From NCBI GenBank assembly GCA_937901625.1, contig CALDIE010000279.1:1-7346 (forward strand): DNA of 7,346 nt, in the 5' to 3' direction. The stretch is from an uncultured Lachnospiraceae bacterium. Its GTDB lineage: Bacteria > Bacillota > Clostridia > Lachnospirales > Lachnospiraceae. The translations under genes and the position numbers were made by a program. The notes under the pieces were generated by a model. That model was not told the DNA's origin and made no database searches. It was given only the letters and a program-made list of their open reading frames with translations. This document shows, piece by piece, positions 1-6,732 of the stretch (position 1 is the stretch's first letter; every line of letters starts with the position of its first letter).

Positions 1-79
1 TCTTCTTGCGAAGTTTTTCATAGATACTTCTTGCGATATCGATGCCGCCGGCTCTTCTGTAACTGATAAAAATGTCCAT
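1..79 (-). CDS. TIR-domain protein, N-terminal fragment (runs off left edge)
   Basis: Only the first 26 codons are inside the window. The frame opens with ATG at 79 and stays open to the edge. The peptide begins MDIFISYRRAGGIDIA and continues into an amphipathic helix ending EKLRKK. This is the canonical start of a TIR domain: beta-strand A with the box-1 FISYR motif, then the first helix. Bacterial TIR domains are often NAD+-cleaving or nucleotide-signal-producing enzymes in anti-phage systems (for example Thoeris and TIR-STING), but some act only as adaptors. The catalytic Glu and all downstream domains lie outside the window, so activity cannot be judged. An AAGGA element about ten bases upstream, inside the end of the preceding gene, can serve as ribosome binding site. 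Only four bases separate this start from that gene's stop, so the two are probably co-transcribed. Confidence 0.8.
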   Translation of the reverse strand, partial: MDIFISYRRAGGIDIARSIYEKLRKK

Positions 80-82
80 CGT

Positions 83-760
83 CTATGATTCCTTTTCATG
101 CACTGTCTGTTCCACAAAAGCCTCCGCCTCAAAATAATCATCAAAGGCCGGGATCCTGTCTATCTCCGTATGGTTATGTACTCCGTATGCCTCATCCCCG
201 ATCATAAAGATGTGGAACGGAGTCCCGTTCTTTTCCGTAAAACTGTCCATGAATTCATCGCCGTAATGTTCGCGCATGACCTTGATGTCATTGATCGTTC
301 GGGCGTACTTACGAAAACCGTACACTGATGAGTAGAGCTCGACCAAACCGTTTCCTTCCACCGTATCCGCAACGATACATACCAGCTTGTAGGCCTTGCC
401 TACGATAAACTCCTTGACCGCTTTGGCAAATCCGCCTTCCGAATAGTTTGAATAGAGAGAAACCAGCCACCCGTCATGCGTTACGGAAAACCCGGCCAGA
501 CCGTCTGCGGTGAGGTAATTATCGGCATCGAGGTAATCGTTCTCTCCCGGAGGTGCTGTATAGTCCCCTTTAAAAAGAAACGCCCGATTTGCTACAAATA
601 CATTTCGAAAGACATTTCCATTCACCTTTAAAAGCTGCACCGTACTGTCACCGACACTAAGCATCTTAACTTCCTCTCCCTTTACCATCGATCGGATCTT
701 CTCCTTATCTTCCGGCGGGATCGGCATTTTCACATGCCAATAAGCTGAAACTCTTTCCAT
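83..760 (-). CDS. Hypothetical protein, weak GNAT-acetyltransferase resemblance, upstream of TIR gene
   Basis: This encodes 225 residues from the chosen start. ATG at 760 is preceded by GAGGG seven bases upstream. The frame stays open further upstream to 919, but no Shine-Dalgarno is visible there. Residues about 86-104 (DGLAGFSVTHDGWLVSLYS) look like a beta-hairpin of a GNAT fold. A small-residue turn follows (EGGFAKAVKEF, about 108-118), where GNATs bind the acetyl-CoA pyrophosphate. LVELYSSVYGFRKYAR (about 139-154) resembles the GNAT C-terminal 'LY...GF' segment. The Q/RxxGxG/A loop is degenerate, so this may be a diverged or non-catalytic member. The C-terminal 60 residues (acidic, ending HEKES) match nothing I recognise. 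No signal peptide or membrane segment is seen. It directly precedes the TIR gene and may be its functional partner. The GNAT call is an inference from pattern only. Confidence 0.7.
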   Translation of the reverse strand: MERVSAYWHVKMPIPPEDKEKIRSMVKGEEVKMLSVGDSTVQLLKVNGNVFRNVFVANRAFLFKGDYTAPPGENDYLDADNYLTADGLAGFSVTHDGWLVSLYSNYSEGGFAKAVKEFIVGKAYKLVCIVADTVEGNGLVELYSSVYGFRKYARTINDIKVMREHYGDEFMDSFTEKNGTPFHIFMIGDEAYGVHNHTEIDRIPAFDDYFEAEAFVEQTVHEKES

Positions 761-898
761 GTCTAATCCCTCACTTTGTACTGCACTCACTTTGCTATAA
801 ATGCGCTTATATATTCGAAATCCGCTAATTTCCTTGATTTGCAAGCAAATTGCTGCTTCCCGGTCAACCTTAATTACCTCGCGTTCAGCCACGATTGT

Positions 899-904
899 AT
901 TATA
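899..904 (-). promoter_or_regulatory. Candidate -10 box for the GNAT-like/TIR operon
   Basis: A perfect TATAAT reads on the minus strand, just downstream of the neighbouring terminator. No convincing -35 hexamer sits 17 bases upstream. Transcription would start near 892, giving a leader of about 130 bases if translation begins at 760. It would be almost leaderless if an in-frame GTG at 890-892 is used instead. Confidence 0.45.
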
Positions 905-927
905 CCTTATTTGCAACATTTCGAGTA

Positions 928-967
928 GGAAAACAAAGAAAATAAGGCGTCGTTTAACGACGCCTTA
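928..967 (-). terminator. Intrinsic terminator of the solute-binding protein gene
   Basis: A perfect 11-bp inverted repeat (943-953 with 957-967; arm AAGGCGTCGT plus one closing pair) is followed on the minus strand by a T-rich run, TTTTCTTTGTTTTCC (942-928). It lies about 44 bases past the stop codon of the solute-binding protein gene. The plus-strand side has no immediate T-tract, so termination is assigned to the minus strand. Confidence 0.85.
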
Positions 968-1010
968 CTCACATTCCTGATAATTGCACTTTTTTTATTC
1001 AGAACAGCAC

Positions 1011-2639
1011 TTACTTAACATTGAGTTCCTCAAGGATCGTTGCGGAAATGTCACCATACTCCTCAAGGTAGATCGAAACTGCCTCTTCGGGAGTGATCTC
1101 ACCTACAACCGCAAGGTTCATAAGCCTTGTCTTCTCGTTTACAAGATCTGCCTCGTACTCTGTCAAAGAAGTACAGGAAGGAACCGCCGGAGCATTTACG
1201 CAATGCGAAGTAAAGAACCGATTACTCTCGGTAACGACCGGATCGTTATTAACATAACCGTTGGTAAGCGGAGCGATAACGAGTACCGGATCGATGTGAT
1301 TCTTCTTCCACAGAATGTTGTGATCGTTAGGGGAGGGCAGTAAGTGGAACTCTCCCTCTTCGTAACTGTAAGACTCCTCGGTATCGGTTCCCTCATTTAA
1401 CACAAAGGAATCAGCATGTGTGGACCAGTGTACATCCTCCGCACCATATGTCCAAAGTGTCTGCACCTTGTCGCCGTCAAGCATTGTCTCAAAGAGTGCT
1501 TTAAAGATCGCGCGTTCACGAACATCGCTGCCATCGCCATCGTCCGTGATCACCCAAACCGGTGCTTCTCTGTTTAAGTATCCGCCCCAGCTATCACGTA
1601 ATTCCTGGATCGGAGGTAACATTACCAGTGTTTCGGGATCTCCGTCAGGAGTTGTTACGTTGTTCTTGATCATGTTATCGCCCAGTGTCTTTGCCCAGGT
1701 ACCCGCCCAGTAGGTGAAAGCACCTTCAGATGTGCTCTGGTCGTTAGAGAAAAACTTCTCTCTCGCCTGCTTGGTTCCGGCTTCCTCTGTATCGGGATCG
1801 ATCACACCATCCTCATACGCCATGTGAAGTCTTGCCAACGCATCGATGGTTGCCTGCTCGGTAAATCCATCAACCCAGACACCCTTATCATCCAGGTGGA
1901 AAGAAGGATATGCATCCTGCCAGAACTCAGGCAGGTAGTTGATGTAAGGAGCCTCATCCATTCTTGCGTAACCTGCTGCGATCACACCGTAGGTACCGCC
2001 CTCGCCGTTTCCATCCGGATCCTGCTCGGTGAATGCCTTTAACATTGCATAATAATCATCAAAGGTCTTGATATCCTCGATCTTCATTCCAACGGCATCC
2101 AACCAGCCCTGCTTAACATATGTTACGCATCCGTTTCCGTAGGTCGGTGTGAATCCATACTGCTCATCGTTCTCCGTACGCATGCACAGGTTGATCAGAG
2201 GAAGGTTCATTCTGCTCTGGAACTCAGCCTCGTCATACGCTTCGGACATATCCCACAAAAGCCCGGTCGTCTGATACTGTCTGAGCATGGAGGCCGACAT
2301 GATCATCGCATCGGGATATCCCGGATCTCCGGGTGCTCCGGTCGTAAGCAGACGGGATAAGGTACCTGCATAATCCGTATGATCAAACTGTGTGATCACC
2401 AGATCGATAGGATAACCAACGGACTCGCTGACCGCTTCTTCCCACTGCTTTTCAAATTCTTCCAAGCCACTCTCGGCTGTTGCCGCAAGCGTCTTATCTA
2501 CAACAATATTTAAGGTTGTGTAGTAGTTTCCTCCTACGGAAGGGCCCGTACCACTGCCCTTTACACCGCTACCGCACCCTGCAAGAGCGCCTACGGTCAT
2601 CACTGAACCAAGTAACAATGCCGGAATTTTCTTCTTCAT
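1011..2639 (-). CDS. Sugar ABC transporter substrate-binding lipoprotein (family 1, LplA/YtcQ-like)
   Basis: This 542-residue extracellular lipoprotein delivers a carbohydrate, probably an oligosaccharide, to a CUT1-type ABC importer. Residues 1-22 form a lipoprotein signal peptide (MKKK, hydrophobic core, lipobox LAGC) with Cys22 as the lipidated residue. A Gly/Ser-rich linker (about 23-38) follows, then a family-1 solute-binding fold. TFDDYYAMLKAF (about 192-203) and the acidic loop DPDGNGEGGTYG (about 207-218) are typical of the large 500-550-residue LplA/YtcQ group in Firmicutes; the loop resembles a Ca2+-binding turn. The start is supported by AAAGGAGAG about eight bases upstream. No permease or ATPase gene is adjacent, and the gene has its own promoter, operator and terminator. 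It therefore appears monocistronic and must work with membrane components encoded elsewhere. The substrate cannot be read from the sequence. Confidence 0.9.
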   Translation of the reverse strand: MKKKIPALLLGSVMTVGALAGCGSGVKGSGTGPSVGGNYYTTLNIVVDKTLAATAESGLEEFEKQWEEAVSESVGYPIDLVITQFDHTDYAGTLSRLLTTGAPGDPGYPDAMIMSASMLRQYQTTGLLWDMSEAYDEAEFQSRMNLPLINLCMRTENDEQYGFTPTYGNGCVTYVKQGWLDAVGMKIEDIKTFDDYYAMLKAFTEQDPDGNGEGGTYGVIAAGYARMDEAPYINYLPEFWQDAYPSFHLDDKGVWVDGFTEQATIDALARLHMAYEDGVIDPDTEEAGTKQAREKFFSNDQSTSEGAFTYWAGTWAKTLGDNMIKNNVTTPDGDPETLVMLPPIQELRDSWGGYLNREAPVWVITDDGDGSDVRERAIFKALFETMLDGDKVQTLWTYGAEDVHWSTHADSFVLNEGTDTEESYSYEEGEFHLLPSPNDHNILWKKNHIDPVLVIAPLTNGYVNNDPVVTESNRFFTSHCVNAPAVPSCTSLTEYEADLVNEKTRLMNLAVVGEITPEEAVSIYLEEYGDISATILEELNVK

Positions 2640-2723
2640 AATTTCTCTCCTTTTTCAGTTCTCTGTATTTACCAATCTGAACTTTCAATCTTCATTTCTT
2701 ATCAATTTCACTTAACGGGATAA

Positions 2724-2752
2724 AGAATACCAAATAATGTAAGCGCTTACAA
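2724..2752 (-). promoter_or_regulatory. Promoter of the solute-binding protein gene
   Basis: On the minus strand, TTGTAA (2752-2747) and TATTCT (2729-2724) are separated by exactly 17 bases. This fits a sigma-A type promoter with a start near 2717 and a leader of about 78 bases. The -35 hexamer overlaps the 14-bp operator palindrome. Confidence 0.65.
2738..2751. promoter_or_regulatory. CcpA cre-like / LacI-family operator
   Basis: TGTAAGCGCTTACA is a perfect 14-bp palindrome with the central CG typical of LacI/GalR-family operators. It matches the cre consensus for CcpA (TGWAARCGYTWNCW) at every position. It covers the -35 box and part of the spacer of the solute-binding gene's promoter, so binding should repress. 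The regulator could be CcpA (catabolite repression) or a sugar-specific LacI-type repressor. Sequence alone does not distinguish them. Confidence 0.75.
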
Positions 2753-2774
2753 TGTCTATTTTTACTAAATTTCC

Positions 2775-2792
2775 TGTATTTTATAAAATACA
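2775..2792. repeat. Perfect 18-bp AT-rich palindrome upstream of the solute-binding gene promoter
   Basis: TGTATTTTATAAAATACA reads identically on both strands. Its centre lies 39 bp upstream of the centre of the TGTAAGCGCTTACA operator, close to four helical turns. It may be a second regulator site, but AT-rich palindromes also occur by chance. Apart from this palindrome, the operator/promoter and the terminator listed separately, the gene-free stretch 2640-2964 shows only a short CTGTC-N7-GACAG repeat (2821-2837). Confidence 0.4.
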
Positions 2793-2885
2793 TTATGGCT
2801 ATCTGCCAAAAAAGATGATACTGTCAGACAAAGACAGAATCGGTATACTCAAATTATTAAGAAACAGGGTCTTGAAAGATCAGAT

Positions 2886-2927
2886 AAAAAAAGCAGCACT
2901 GCTTTTCCCCTCAGTTTGCAGTGCTGC
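2886..2927 (-). terminator. Intrinsic terminator of the small membrane protein gene
   Basis: A perfect 10-bp stem (GCAGCACTGC, 2893-2902, with 2918-2927) and a 15-base loop are followed on the minus strand by TTTTTTTA. It lies 38 bases past the stop of the 73-residue gene. On the plus strand the hairpin is not followed by a T-run. Confidence 0.85.
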
Positions 2928-2964
2928 ATGATTCATTACTATCCGTTTCCAATGCGGGTGTGAT

Positions 2965-3186
2965 TTAACCCATAGACCGTCCGCGAACGATCGCAACGAT
3001 CGCTCCGATGATCAAAAGCGGGATTGCAAGATACACAAATCCCATCACAAACAGTACCAGTATTGCTACAGGAAGAAGAATGACCGTCCAAAAAATCTTT
3101 GCTATTCCCCATGCAGCCTTTATACCAAATACCAAAAACTTTCCTGCTACCCAGATCAGTGCCAGTGCAAAAATAATCGTCAACAT
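2965..3186 (-). CDS. Small hydrophobic membrane protein, unknown function
   Basis: This 73-residue protein is almost entirely hydrophobic. Segment one is about residues 2-20 and segment two about 31-62. The latter is long enough for one or two passes (TVILLPVAILVLFVMGFVYL, then IPLLIIGAIVAIV). A short positively charged tail RGRSMG follows. The pattern [FIW]GK-hydrophobic-IKAAWGIAKI...LLP recalls small uncharacterised membrane proteins that I associate with Lachnospiraceae genomes; no function is known to me. ATG at 3186 is preceded by an excellent AAAGGAGGAGG ribosome binding site, which selects this frame over an overlapping longer one. It is monocistronic with its own terminator and faces away from the LysR gene. 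A phage-shock or cell-envelope role is possible but nothing in the sequence shows it. Confidence 0.75.
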   Translation of the reverse strand: MLTIIFALALIWVAGKFLVFGIKAAWGIAKIFWTVILLPVAILVLFVMGFVYLAIPLLIIGAIVAIVRGRSMG

Positions 3187-3266
3187 AGCGTCCTCCTCCT
3201 TTCCGATCTGCCATTCTGTTTTTCAACCATGTAAAGAAACTCTTTTGACCCTGCCATCATGTAATA

Positions 3267-3272
3267 AGTATA
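3267..3272 (-). promoter_or_regulatory. Candidate -10 box for the small membrane protein gene
   Basis: TATACT on the minus strand lies about 80 bases upstream of the small gene's start. The region 17 bases further up (CTGTTC) is a poor -35 match, so this is tentative. Confidence 0.35.
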
Positions 3273-3348
3273 CTGAAAAAACACAAAAAGAACAGCAAGC
3301 GCGATATCCACTTTTGCAACCGAACGTTGCACCACATCGTTATAAACC

Positions 3349-3363
3349 ATAGATTATTTCTAT
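3349..3363. promoter_or_regulatory. LysR-type operator at the LysR gene's own promoter
   Basis: ATAG-N7-CTAT fits the T-N11-A box of LysR-type regulators (T3350, A3362). Its centre is about 36 bases upstream of the predicted start and overlaps the -35 region, a placement expected for autorepression. The surrounding ACCATAGA (3346-3353) recurs at the metE promoter. A further dyad, TGCAAC-N5-GTTGCA, lies at 3315-3331. Confidence 0.55.
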
Positions 3364-3385
3364 AACCTATGCTAGTATATATAAT
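3357..3385 (+). promoter_or_regulatory. Promoter of the LysR-type regulator gene
   Basis: TTTCTA (3357-3362) and a perfect TATAAT (3380-3385) are separated by 17 bases on the plus strand. The start would be near 3392, giving a leader of about 66 bases. The -35 match is weak (3 of 6), consistent with a regulated promoter. Confidence 0.55.
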
Positions 3386-3404
3386 CAAACTATCGCACAT
3401 TGGG

Positions 3405-3430
3405 ATGGATACGTCTCTCATCCATTTTTC
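3405..3430 (+). terminator. Possible attenuator-like hairpin in the LysR gene leader
   Basis: ATGGAT (3405-3410) can pair with ATCCAT (3420-3425) around a nine-base loop, followed by a short T-run to 3429. It lies between the predicted transcription start and the LysR start codon. The stem is only six pairs, so it may not function. Confidence 0.25.
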
Positions 3431-3457
3431 TACCACATGCAAAAAGAGGATACACAT

Positions 3458-4369
3458 ATGACTTTAAAACAATTACGTTACGCCATCGCCGTCGCCGATA
3501 TCGGAAATATCACGGAGGCCGCAAAGAAACTGTATATCGCTCAGCCAAGCCTGACTTCTTCCCTCCACGAAATAGAAAAAGAATACGGGATCACGATCTT
3601 TACCCGATCCAATAAGGGGATCGGACTCACTCCGGAAGGGGAAGAATTTTTAGGATTTGCCAGACAGATCCTCGAACAAACCAACCTGTTAGAGGAGCGT
3701 TATATCGGAAACACGAAGGCCAAACAGCGCTTTTGTGTATCCTCCCAACATTACTCCTTTGCCGTGGAGGCTTTTGTTCAATTGCTTAAAGAACAGGGAA
3801 GCAGGCGGTACGAGTATCACATGCGTGAAACGCAGACGTACGACATCATCGACGATGTATCGCATCTGCGAAGCGAGATCGGCATCCTGTATCTAAACAG
3901 TTTCAATGAAACGGTAATCTTAAAGACCCTTCGTAATAACAATCTTACTTTCCATGCGCTCTTTACAGCCAAGCCGCATGTGTTTATCGGGAAGGACAAT
4001 CCCTTAGCAAAGAAAAAGAGGCTGCGTACGGATGACTTAAAACCGTACCCGCGCCTCTCCTATGAACAGGGCAGTCATAATTCGTTTTACTTTTCCGAGG
4101 AGATCCTGAGCACTTTGGACAGCGACAGAGAACTCATCGTCTGCGACCGTGCCACCCTCTTTAACATGCTGATCGGCTTAAACGGATATACCATCTGCAG
4201 CGGCGTGATCAGCGAGGAATTAAACGGTCCGAATATCATCGCCAGACCGCTTGACGTAGACGACTATATGGAGATCGGCTATATCCTGCCGAACTCCATA
4301 CGCCCTTCCCTGCTGACGACTCGCTATATCGAGATCCTCTTAGAGTTAACCTCCCAAGAAAGGCATTAG
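3458..4369 (+). CDS. LysR-type transcriptional regulator, candidate regulator of metE
   Basis: This 303-residue DNA-binding regulator has the usual length for LysR-type proteins. Residues about 1-60 form the winged helix-turn-helix: LKQLRYAIAVADIGNITEAA, then KKLYIAQPSLTSSLHEIE, then a wing ending in GIGLTPEG. A linker helix follows, and residues about 90-300 form the periplasmic-binding-like effector domain. The start at 3458 is chosen because AGAGGA lies eight bases upstream; an in-frame ATG at 3437 has no ribosome binding site and adds seven residues outside the domain. The gene converges with metE, with only 12 bp between stops. A dyad in its own promoter shares ACCATAGA with one at the metE promoter. 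I infer that it regulates itself and metE, perhaps sensing homocysteine or another methionine-pathway metabolite as MetR and MtaR do, but the effector is unknown. Confidence 0.9.
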   Translation: MTLKQLRYAIAVADIGNITEAAKKLYIAQPSLTSSLHEIEKEYGITIFTRSNKGIGLTPEGEEFLGFARQILEQTNLLEERYIGNTKAKQRFCVSSQHYSFAVEAFVQLLKEQGSRRYEYHMRETQTYDIIDDVSHLRSEIGILYLNSFNETVILKTLRNNNLTFHALFTAKPHVFIGKDNPLAKKKRLRTDDLKPYPRLSYEQGSHNSFYFSEEILSTLDSDRELIVCDRATLFNMLIGLNGYTICSGVISEELNGPNIIARPLDVDDYMEIGYILPNSIRPSLLTTRYIEILLELTSQERH

Positions 4370-4381
4370 TCGATCACGGTC

Positions 4382-6643
4382 TTACCCGCGGATCTGTTTT
4401 GCCGCTGCCACAAGGTTGATCAGGCTCTTCTTCGTCTCCTCATCTCCTCTGGTCTTTAATCCGCAGTCCGGGTTTACCCAAAGTTTGCTGTCATCGATCT
4501 TTGAGCGCATCTTTGTAAGAGCCGCCACGATCTCCTCCACGGAAGGAACTCTGGGGCTGTGGATGTCGTACACGCCGGGTCCAACTTCCGTCTTAAAATT
4601 ATTTTCCTTTAACGAATCCAGGATCTGCAGATCCGAGCGGGACGCTTCAAAAGTGATAACGTCCGCATCCATCGCATCGATGGCAGGGATGATATCCGTA
4701 AACTCGCTGTAGCACATATGTGTGTGGATCTGTGTCTTCGGGCTTACTTTACTGTGTACCAGACGAAAAGCGGGGATTGCAAAATCCAGATACTCGCTGT
4801 ACCAGTCTGACTTTCTTAAAGGCAGTTTTTCACGAAGCGCAGCTTCATCGATCTGAATGATATTGATACCGTTTGCCTCCAGATCCAACACTTCATCCCT
4901 TATGGCAAGCGCGATCTGTAAGATGCTCTCCTTGATTGAAATATCCTCTCTGGAAAAAGACCAGTTTAAGATCGTCACCGGTCCGGTCAGCATACCTTTC
5001 ACCGGCTTATCCGTGCAGGACTTTGCGTAGACGGACCACTCCACGGTGATCGGCTGCTTTCTGGAAACGTCGCCCCAGATGATGGGCGGCTTTACATTTC
5101 TGGTGCCATAAGACTGAACCCATGCCTTTTCGGTAAATATATAACCGTTTAAATGTTCTCCGAAATACTCCACCATGTCATTTCGCTCAAACTCACCGTG
5201 CACCAGCACATCAAGTCCGATCTCTTCCTGTAAGCGGATACACTCGGCAATCTTCTTTTGGTTAAATTCGTTGTACTCTTCTTTGGTTTTTAAACCCTTC
5301 TTAAACTCCTGACGGTTCTTACGAACATCCTGTGTCTGAGGGAAGGAACCGATTGTCGTGGTAGGGAATAACGGCAGGTCAAAGACCCCTTTCTGAATCT
5401 TCTCACGTTCTCCAAATGCCGGAAGTCTTATATAATCCGCATCAGTGATGGCAGCCACTCTTGCCTGCACTTCTTCATCCACGCTATCCCTCCTGCCTTC
5501 AAAGAGGGCTTGGTTCTTCTTATAGATGTCACTGTTTTTCGCATCCTCTCCAAGTTCTGCCAAAGCAGCGATTTCGACCAACTCACCAAGTTTTTCCTCT
5601 GCAAAAGCAAAGTGCTTCTTATATTCCTCCGAAAGTTTTGTCTCGCTCTCAAGCGTGTAAGGAACATGCAAAAGGGAACAGGATGTTCCGATAACCACGT
5701 TTTCAAGCCCGATTTCATTTAAAACGGACAATGTCTTTTTGTAATCATTTCTCCAGATGTTCTTACCGTTTACAAGACCTGCCACAAGCACCTTATCCTT
5801 GGGGAAACCGTTAATCTTGATCAGTTCCAGAGTTTTTCTGCCTTCCACAAAATCAAGTCCTATCAGGTCAAAAGGAAGTAACGTTACCTCCGTATAGATG
5901 TCTCTGACATCCCCGAAATAGGTCTGTAAGAGCGCCTTGGCAGCACCTTTCTCTGCCAGGATCTTTGTGTAGATATCCTTAAACAGTTTTACGTCGGAAG
6001 CGTCTAAGTCGCGCACCAGATACGGCTCGTCAAACTCGATCAACGCTACACCCTTTGAAGCCAGTGCGGATATAAGTTTAACATACTCTGCAGTTAAGAT
6101 ATTGGATACATCCGCGATCGTCTTCTTACCGGTAAACTTCGCCAGTTTTAAAAAGGTAAACGGTCCGATCAATGCAACCTTGGTCTCCACGCCAAGAGCC
6201 TTAGCCTCCTCGTATTCATCGATCGGCTTGGTTCCGACCAGACGGATGTCGGTATCATCGTCGATCTCCGGTACCAGATAGTGGTAGTTGGTATTAAACC
6301 ACTTCTTCATCGCCAACGCTTTTACATTGCCTTTCAATCCCTGATAGCCTCTGGCCATGGCAAAATAGGTCTCCAGATCGGGGAGTCCCAACGCCTTGTA
6401 TCTGGCAGGAATGATGTTAAAGAGGTAAGCCGTATCCAGTACATTGTCATAGAATGAAAAGTCATTCGAAGAAATGTAGGTGATACCTGCTTTCTTTTGC
6501 GCAAGGAGATTTTCCTTGCGTATGGTCTTTGCCACATCTAAGAGTTCGCCTGCTTCAATCGACGCGGAGAAAAACTTTTCCGATGCGAACTTTAATTCTC
6601 TGTTCTTACCGATTCTCGGATATCCGATCACTGCTGTGTTCAT
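4382..6643 (-). CDS. metE: Cobalamin-independent methionine synthase MetE
   Basis: This 753-residue cytosolic zinc enzyme (5-methyltetrahydropteroyltriglutamate-homocysteine methyltransferase, EC 2.1.1.14) transfers a methyl group to homocysteine in the last step of methionine synthesis. It is full length. The N-terminal barrel starts with GYPRIGKNRELK (7-18) and contains KWFNTNYHYLVPE (114-126), which interacts with folate in the family. The C-terminal barrel has FPTTTIGSFPQT (426-437), whose Ile-Gly-Ser (431-433) binds homocysteine. The zinc ligands are all present as His642, Cys644, Glu666 and Cys727, one residue off Escherichia coli numbering. The catalytic acid His is at 695 (YDIHSPRVPS). 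The start is fixed by an AGGAGGG ribosome binding site nine bases upstream. No SAM riboswitch or T-box was found upstream; the leader instead has protein-binding dyads, fitting control by the convergent LysR protein. Confidence 0.97.
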   Translation of the reverse strand: MNTAVIGYPRIGKNRELKFASEKFFSASIEAGELLDVAKTIRKENLLAQKKAGITYISSNDFSFYDNVLDTAYLFNIIPARYKALGLPDLETYFAMARGYQGLKGNVKALAMKKWFNTNYHYLVPEIDDDTDIRLVGTKPIDEYEEAKALGVETKVALIGPFTFLKLAKFTGKKTIADVSNILTAEYVKLISALASKGVALIEFDEPYLVRDLDASDVKLFKDIYTKILAEKGAAKALLQTYFGDVRDIYTEVTLLPFDLIGLDFVEGRKTLELIKINGFPKDKVLVAGLVNGKNIWRNDYKKTLSVLNEIGLENVVIGTSCSLLHVPYTLESETKLSEEYKKHFAFAEEKLGELVEIAALAELGEDAKNSDIYKKNQALFEGRRDSVDEEVQARVAAITDADYIRLPAFGEREKIQKGVFDLPLFPTTTIGSFPQTQDVRKNRQEFKKGLKTKEEYNEFNQKKIAECIRLQEEIGLDVLVHGEFERNDMVEYFGEHLNGYIFTEKAWVQSYGTRNVKPPIIWGDVSRKQPITVEWSVYAKSCTDKPVKGMLTGPVTILNWSFSREDISIKESILQIALAIRDEVLDLEANGINIIQIDEAALREKLPLRKSDWYSEYLDFAIPAFRLVHSKVSPKTQIHTHMCYSEFTDIIPAIDAMDADVITFEASRSDLQILDSLKENNFKTEVGPGVYDIHSPRVPSVEEIVAALTKMRSKIDDSKLWVNPDCGLKTRGDEETKKSLINLVAAAKQIRG

Positions 6644-6669
6644 AAATAAAATCCCTCCTGTGTACTAAT

Positions 6670-6689
6670 TACTTACTTGATCGTAAGTA
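6670..6689. repeat. Inverted repeat over the metE -10/start region
   Basis: TACTTAC-N6-GTAAGTA is a perfect 7-bp dyad. It overlaps the predicted metE -10 box and transcription start, where a bound repressor would block initiation. In RNA only its distal part would be transcribed, so an operator is likelier than a hairpin. Confidence 0.45.
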
Positions 6690-6714
6690 TATTTCCACGG
6701 GAGGAATACGTAAA
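6686..6714 (-). promoter_or_regulatory. Promoter of metE
   Basis: On the minus strand, TTTACG (6714-6709) and TATACT (6691-6686) are separated by 17 bases. The start is predicted near 6679, leaving a leader of about 35 bases with the AGGAGGG ribosome binding site. The -35 box is imperfect, consistent with dependence on an activator. Confidence 0.55.
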
Positions 6715-6732
6715 ATATATAGAATCTTTTGT

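Noticed and set aside
984..2042. Several plus-strand open frames inside the solute-binding protein gene
   Set aside because: They are antisense shadows of a clear lipoprotein gene, lacking ribosome binding sites and recognisable protein features.
2815..2931. A 38-codon plus-strand frame starting ATG at 2815
   Set aside because: It has no ribosome binding site, and its last third reads through the intrinsic terminator hairpin of the opposite-strand gene.
2939..3226. A 95-codon minus-strand frame overlapping the small membrane protein gene
   Set aside because: Its protein is Cys/Asp/Arg-rich without any fold-like pattern, it runs into the terminator side without a good ribosome binding site, and the overlapping 73-codon frame has a strong site and a coherent membrane protein.
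3257..3457. A 66-codon minus-strand frame across the LysR gene's promoter region
   Set aside because: It covers the predicted LysR gene promoter and operator, has no ribosome binding site, and shows no protein-like pattern beyond a chance hydrophobic run.
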